From Patescibacteria group bacterium (GTDB lineage: Bacteria > Patescibacteriota > Patescibacteriia > 2-12-FULL-60-25): a DNA stretch of 50,956 nt. The notes beneath the pieces were generated by a model. The model ran no database searches, was not told where the DNA came from, and worked only from the letters and a program-made list of their open reading frames with translations. The stretch spans positions 102,658 to 153,613 of the forward strand of contig JAQURS010000002.1 of assembly GCA_028715505.1 (NCBI GenBank), read 5' to 3'. The translations under genes and the position numbers were made by a program. Below, in pieces: positions 48,692 through 50,956 of the stretch (positions within the stretch are counted from its first letter, which is position 1; each line of letters starts with the position of its first letter).

Positions 48692-48717
48692 AGTCGCAAA
48701 CCAAAAAGGAGGAGCCG

Positions 48718-49089
48718 ATGCGACCAGCCCTTTGGATCATGATTTTCGCCCTGCACATTCTCTCGTGCCACGCACAAACCACCGTCAAGCCGCCCGAAAA
48801 GCCGATCGTGACCTCGATTCGGCTGACCTCGCTGCTCTTCAACCCGTTTACCATCATCGCGGTCGAGCAACCGCAAGGACGCGTCTACTGCGCCGACGCG
48901 GAGGCTCAAAAATCCTTCCGCGACCTGAGCGACCTCACGGAAATTATCTATAATCAGCACATGCTCAGCTGGAGCGATTACACCGGCATCTCGATAATCG
49001 AATGCGCCTGCCCGGGTTTTACCTCCGAATTCGAGGTAAAGCGCCGCTCGGACGACGCGATCGTCGTCTACTGCCGCAAATCTTCCTGA
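48718..49089 (+). CDS. Secreted or lipid-anchored Cys-containing protein, 123 aa
   Basis: A hydrophobic N terminus with a lipobox-like HILSC (Cys 17) is followed by a Pro/Lys linker and a beta-rich domain with four more cysteines (RVYCADAEAQ, IIECACPGF, VVYCRKSS). Family not recognised. The start is fixed by AAGGAGGAG (48706-48714) 3-4 nt upstream. It has its own promoter and a hairpin terminator, so it is another self-contained SD-led cassette, inserted between tatD and the ATP synthase operon. Confidence 0.6.
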   Translation: MRPALWIMIFALHILSCHAQTTVKPPEKPIVTSIRLTSLLFNPFTIIAVEQPQGRVYCADAEAQKSFRDLSDLTEIIYNQHMLSWSDYTGISIIECACPGFTSEFEVKRRSDDAIVVYCRKSS

Positions 49090-49108
49090 CCGTTCTGACG
49101 GTCTTTTT
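49088..49108 (+). terminator. Terminator of the 123-aa gene
   Basis: GACCGT (49088-49093), loop TCTG, ACGGTC (49098-49103), then five U. The stop codon overlaps the left arm. Confidence 0.8.
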
Positions 49109-49147
49109 CTTTTTCCAAAAATCGCTAAATTTGAAATTTCCAGACCA

Positions 49148-49176
49148 TTGACACCCTCTCTAATCACGTCTATACT
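49148..49176 (+). promoter_or_regulatory. ATP synthase operon promoter
   Basis: TTGACA (49148-49153), 17-nt spacer, TATACT (49171-49176). It is the closest match to the sigma70 consensus in the window. Leader of about 12 nt, no SD. Confidence 0.8.
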
Positions 49177-49194
49177 TTTGGCGTCTTTAAAAAC

Positions 49195-49527
49195 ATGTCA
49201 ACCGAGCAGAATGGGCCTCAAAATGAGCCAAAAAAGCCTGTGGACAACGGGCTATCTTTAGCTCAAGCCTTCAATCTGGCCTGGCAGTTCGGATACACCA
49301 TGGCCATTCCACTCGTAGTCCTGGCTATTGGAGGCCGATTGTTGGACAAATATCTGAACACTTCGCCTTTGTTCATCCTGATCGGCATTTTCGTCTCCAT
49401 CATAATCTCCTCGATCCTGGTTGGCATGAAGGCCGTCAAAATCATCCAAGGACTGAGCGATAAGAACGAACCAGACACTTCGACGAAGTCTCAGGATGAC
49501 AAAAGAGACAATAATTCCGAAAAATAA
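49195..49527 (+). CDS. atpI: AtpI/AtpZ-like F0 assembly protein, 110 aa
   Basis: Two membrane helices (FGYTMAIPLVVLAIGGRLL, and PLFILIGIFVSIIISSILVG) joined by DKYLNTS, after a polar N terminus and before a charged tail. Sequence and position fit the ATPase gene1/AtpI family, thought to help c-ring assembly or ion loading. First gene of the ATP synthase operon, 2 nt before atpB. Confidence 0.85.
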   Translation: MSTEQNGPQNEPKKPVDNGLSLAQAFNLAWQFGYTMAIPLVVLAIGGRLLDKYLNTSPLFILIGIFVSIIISSILVGMKAVKIIQGLSDKNEPDTSTKSQDDKRDNNSEK

Positions 49528-49529
49528 CC

Positions 49530-50384
49530 ATGTTAGAGATCTCCATCGGACCTGAAGTCCTCACGAATATCGCAGGCATGCCGATCACCAACACCCTTTT
49601 GGTGACGGCCGTGATTTTCGTTTTGGTGGTCGCGATTGCCATCTCCGTCAAACGGAACGTGAACGTGGATAAGCCGGCTAAAGGCTTGGCGGGCATAGTG
49701 GAAGCGGGGATGGAAATGTTTTTGGATTTCATCGACTCGATTACCAACGACCATTACAAATCAATCCGGATCTTCCCGATCGTGGCCACGATTTTCTTCG
49801 TGGTGCTTTGTTCTAACTTGGTCGAACTCGTGCCCGGGCTAGGATCAATCGGACTTTGGGAAACGCACGGCGGCGAAAAGGTTTTGATTCCGTTCATCCG
49901 CTCCATGTCCGCCGATTTGAACTTCACCTTTGTCGTGGCCATCTTTGCCATGACCTCGGTGCAAGTCATGGGCATGAGATATTTGAAGATCGGTCCGTAT
50001 CTCGGTAAATTTTTCGTGGCGCCCTGGAAAAAACCTTACTTCATCGGATCATTCGTGGGCATTTTGGAATTCATGTCCGAATTTTCCAAGACGCTTTCGT
50101 TCGGCTTCCGTCTTTTCGGCAACATTTTCGCCGGCGAAGTTCTCTTGGCCGTCATGGGCTTCCTTTCGCCGTTCCTGGCGCCCTTGCCGTTCCTCTTCCT
50201 TGAACTCTTCGTGGGTTTTGTCCAAGCCTTGGTGTTTTCGACGCTCACCATCGTTTTCTTGAGCATGGCCACCACGGCCCACGACCACGAAGAGGAACAC
50301 GCCAAGCGCGCCGATTACTCCAAAGCCACTTTCGGCGGCAAGCCGGGAGGCGTGGTAAAAATGAGCCACGAACCGCAATCGTAG
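49530..50384 (+). CDS. atpB: ATP synthase subunit a, 284 aa
   Basis: Membrane half-channel subunit of F0. The essential Arg is in LSFGFRLFGNIFAGEVLL near residue 193. Other family signals: FFVVLCSNLVELVPGLGSIG, FVVAIFAMTSVQVMGMRY, and the C-terminal FVGFVQALVFSTLTIVFLSM with a His/Glu-rich tail. The N terminus starts with a short beta-type segment. Complete. Co-transcribed with atpI and atpE. Confidence 0.95.
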   Translation: MLEISIGPEVLTNIAGMPITNTLLVTAVIFVLVVAIAISVKRNVNVDKPAKGLAGIVEAGMEMFLDFIDSITNDHYKSIRIFPIVATIFFVVLCSNLVELVPGLGSIGLWETHGGEKVLIPFIRSMSADLNFTFVVAIFAMTSVQVMGMRYLKIGPYLGKFFVAPWKKPYFIGSFVGILEFMSEFSKTLSFGFRLFGNIFAGEVLLAVMGFLSPFLAPLPFLFLELFVGFVQALVFSTLTIVFLSMATTAHDHEEEHAKRADYSKATFGGKPGGVVKMSHEPQS

Positions 50385-50393
50385 GAGCATGCG

Positions 50394-50471
50394 ATGGCTT
50401 ATCGTTTCGACGATGAGTCACTCATTCCCTTACGCAGAGTCGACGACATAAAACAAAAAATCACGTCGTAG
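50394..50471 (+). CDS. Possible 25-aa protein between atpB and atpE
   Basis: A short frame starting MAYRFDDESLIPLRRV, ending KITS. A TAGGAG that overlaps the atpB stop lies 6 nt before its ATG, one of the few SD-like sites in this operon. The product is charged with no membrane part. The 116-nt gap between atpB and atpE is larger than other gaps in the operon, which leaves room for a gene. It may equally be a ribosome-loading or spacing region. Confidence 0.3.
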   Translation: MAYRFDDESLIPLRRVDDIKQKITS

Positions 50472-50500
50472 CGGCCAAGCGTTAATCATTCATTTATCTT

Positions 50501-50758
50501 ATGGCAACCGAAGCAGCCAACCTCGTGGCGTCCAACCTGGACTCGGTCAAGCTCGTAGCCATGGCTTTGGCCATCGCCGTGGGCGGTATGTTCCCGGCCT
50601 TTGGCATCGGCAAAGTCGGCGCGAAGGCCATGGAATCCATCGGGCGCAATCCCGAAGCGGCTTCCAAGGTCATGACGGCCATGCTTATCGCGGCAGCCTT
50701 TATCGAGGCTATCGCCATTTACGCCTTGGTGGTCGCCCTGATCATCAAGTTCGTCTAA
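50501..50758 (+). CDS. atpE: ATP synthase subunit c, 85 aa
   Basis: Two-helix proteolipid of the rotor ring. Helix 1 is Gly/Ala-rich ([20 protein letters not shown]), followed by the polar loop [13 protein letters not shown] and helix 2 with the ion-binding Glu at about residue 69 ([14 protein letters not shown]). The residue after Glu is Ala rather than the Ser/Thr of Na-type rings, suggesting protons. The ATG has no SD. Confidence 0.95.
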   Translation: MATEAANLVASNLDSVKLVAMALAIAVGGMFPAFGIGKVGAKAMESIGRNPEAASKVMTAMLIAAAFIEAIAIYALVVALIIKFV

Positions 50759-50832
50759 GGTAAGCTTCACATTCAGTTGCCGGAAGTCTCGACAGAGGTT
50801 TCCGGACACGGACTGCGAAGTTCGAAACCAAT

Positions 50833-50956
50833 ATGTCTGAAATGCTCACCAAATTAGGAATCGACGGCCGGCTGTTCATCGCCCAGCTCGTCAATTTTCT
50901 GGTCCTCTTCATCGTGCTCCGCGCTTTTGCCTGGAAGCCTTTGTTAATGGCCCTGG
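50833..50956 (+). CDS. atpF: ATP synthase subunit b, 3' end cut by window
   Basis: The first 41 codons are present: MSEMLTKLGIDGRLFIAQ, then a membrane helix (LVNFLVLFIVLRAFAWK) and PLL, the normal start of F0 subunit b (peripheral stalk). The rest lies beyond the window edge. Downstream genes should be atpH, A, G, D and C. Confidence 0.9.
   Translation, partial: MSEMLTKLGIDGRLFIAQLVNFLVLFIVLRAFAWKPLLMAL

Noticed and set aside
48001-49167. Long minus-strand frame opposite tatD and the 123-aa gene
   Set aside because: It spans two well-supported genes and a terminator on the other strand and has an Arg-rich shadow composition.
1-50956. CRISPR array, rRNA genes or classical IS elements
   Set aside because: No spaced direct repeats of 24-40 nt, no rRNA core sequences and no transposase motifs were seen. 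The only tandem repeats are the short heptamers and the Asp-Ala codon tract.

Overview
The window reads as a chromosomal segment of a small-genome bacterium of the Candidate Phyla Radiation (Patescibacteria, probably a Parcubacteria-type lineage). This is an inference from family forms, not from a marker gene: short HrcA, a MurD variant, a translin-like protein, DUF4180 next to a divergent guanylate kinase, a VirB4/TraG-like ATPase with small companions, very tight gene packing, and almost no Shine-Dalgarno (SD) sites before core genes. No rRNA is present. Two tRNA genes are seen, Lys(TTT) and Gln(CTG), both on the minus strand with encoded CCA.

Layout. 1-945 is the 3' part of murG. 964-2882 is a minus-strand set of five small SD-led hypothetical proteins, mostly membrane, ending at tRNA-Lys. 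3113-6464 holds a GT4 glycosyltransferase, a translin-like protein, murD and an AbrB-type regulator. 6470-11533 is a MacAB/YknXYZ-like export system with one adaptor, one ATPase and two permeases. 11567-16603 is the heat-shock operon hrcA-grpE-hsp20-dnaK-DUF3467-dnaJ behind a perfect CIRCE operator. A second perfect CIRCE at 40455-40481 precedes clpB, so this short HrcA probably controls both.

17170-25366 is the accessory part: an MFS exporter behind a leader that looks like a transcription attenuator, small membrane proteins, two lipoproteins (one a MopE-like Asp/Ala-rich protein of 799 residues), a DUF559 endonuclease-like gene bracketed by palindromes, and a secreted protein with tail-fibre-type repeats. 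From 25404 on, housekeeping returns: cysS, a CorA-like transporter with an altered GMN motif, the VirB4/TraG-like ATPase, dnaX, gmk-like, pgi, clpB, rsmI, an HD hydrolase, metG, cvpA and tatD. It ends with the start of the ATP synthase operon (atpI-like, a, c, and b cut by the window edge).

Two gene-expression styles coexist. Core genes start either 1-6 nt after the previous stop without SD, or 6-11 nt after a -10 box, which predicts leaderless or near-leaderless mRNAs. A minority of hypothetical or accessory genes carry strong AAGGAG-type SD sites, often with their own hairpin terminators. The most unusual observations are the attenuator-like leader at 17170-17399, the palindrome-flanked DUF559 unit at 23063-23553, and a family of degenerate heptanucleotide tandem repeats that sits in frame inside dnaX and metG and, as a palindrome, fills the gap between cvpA and tatD.
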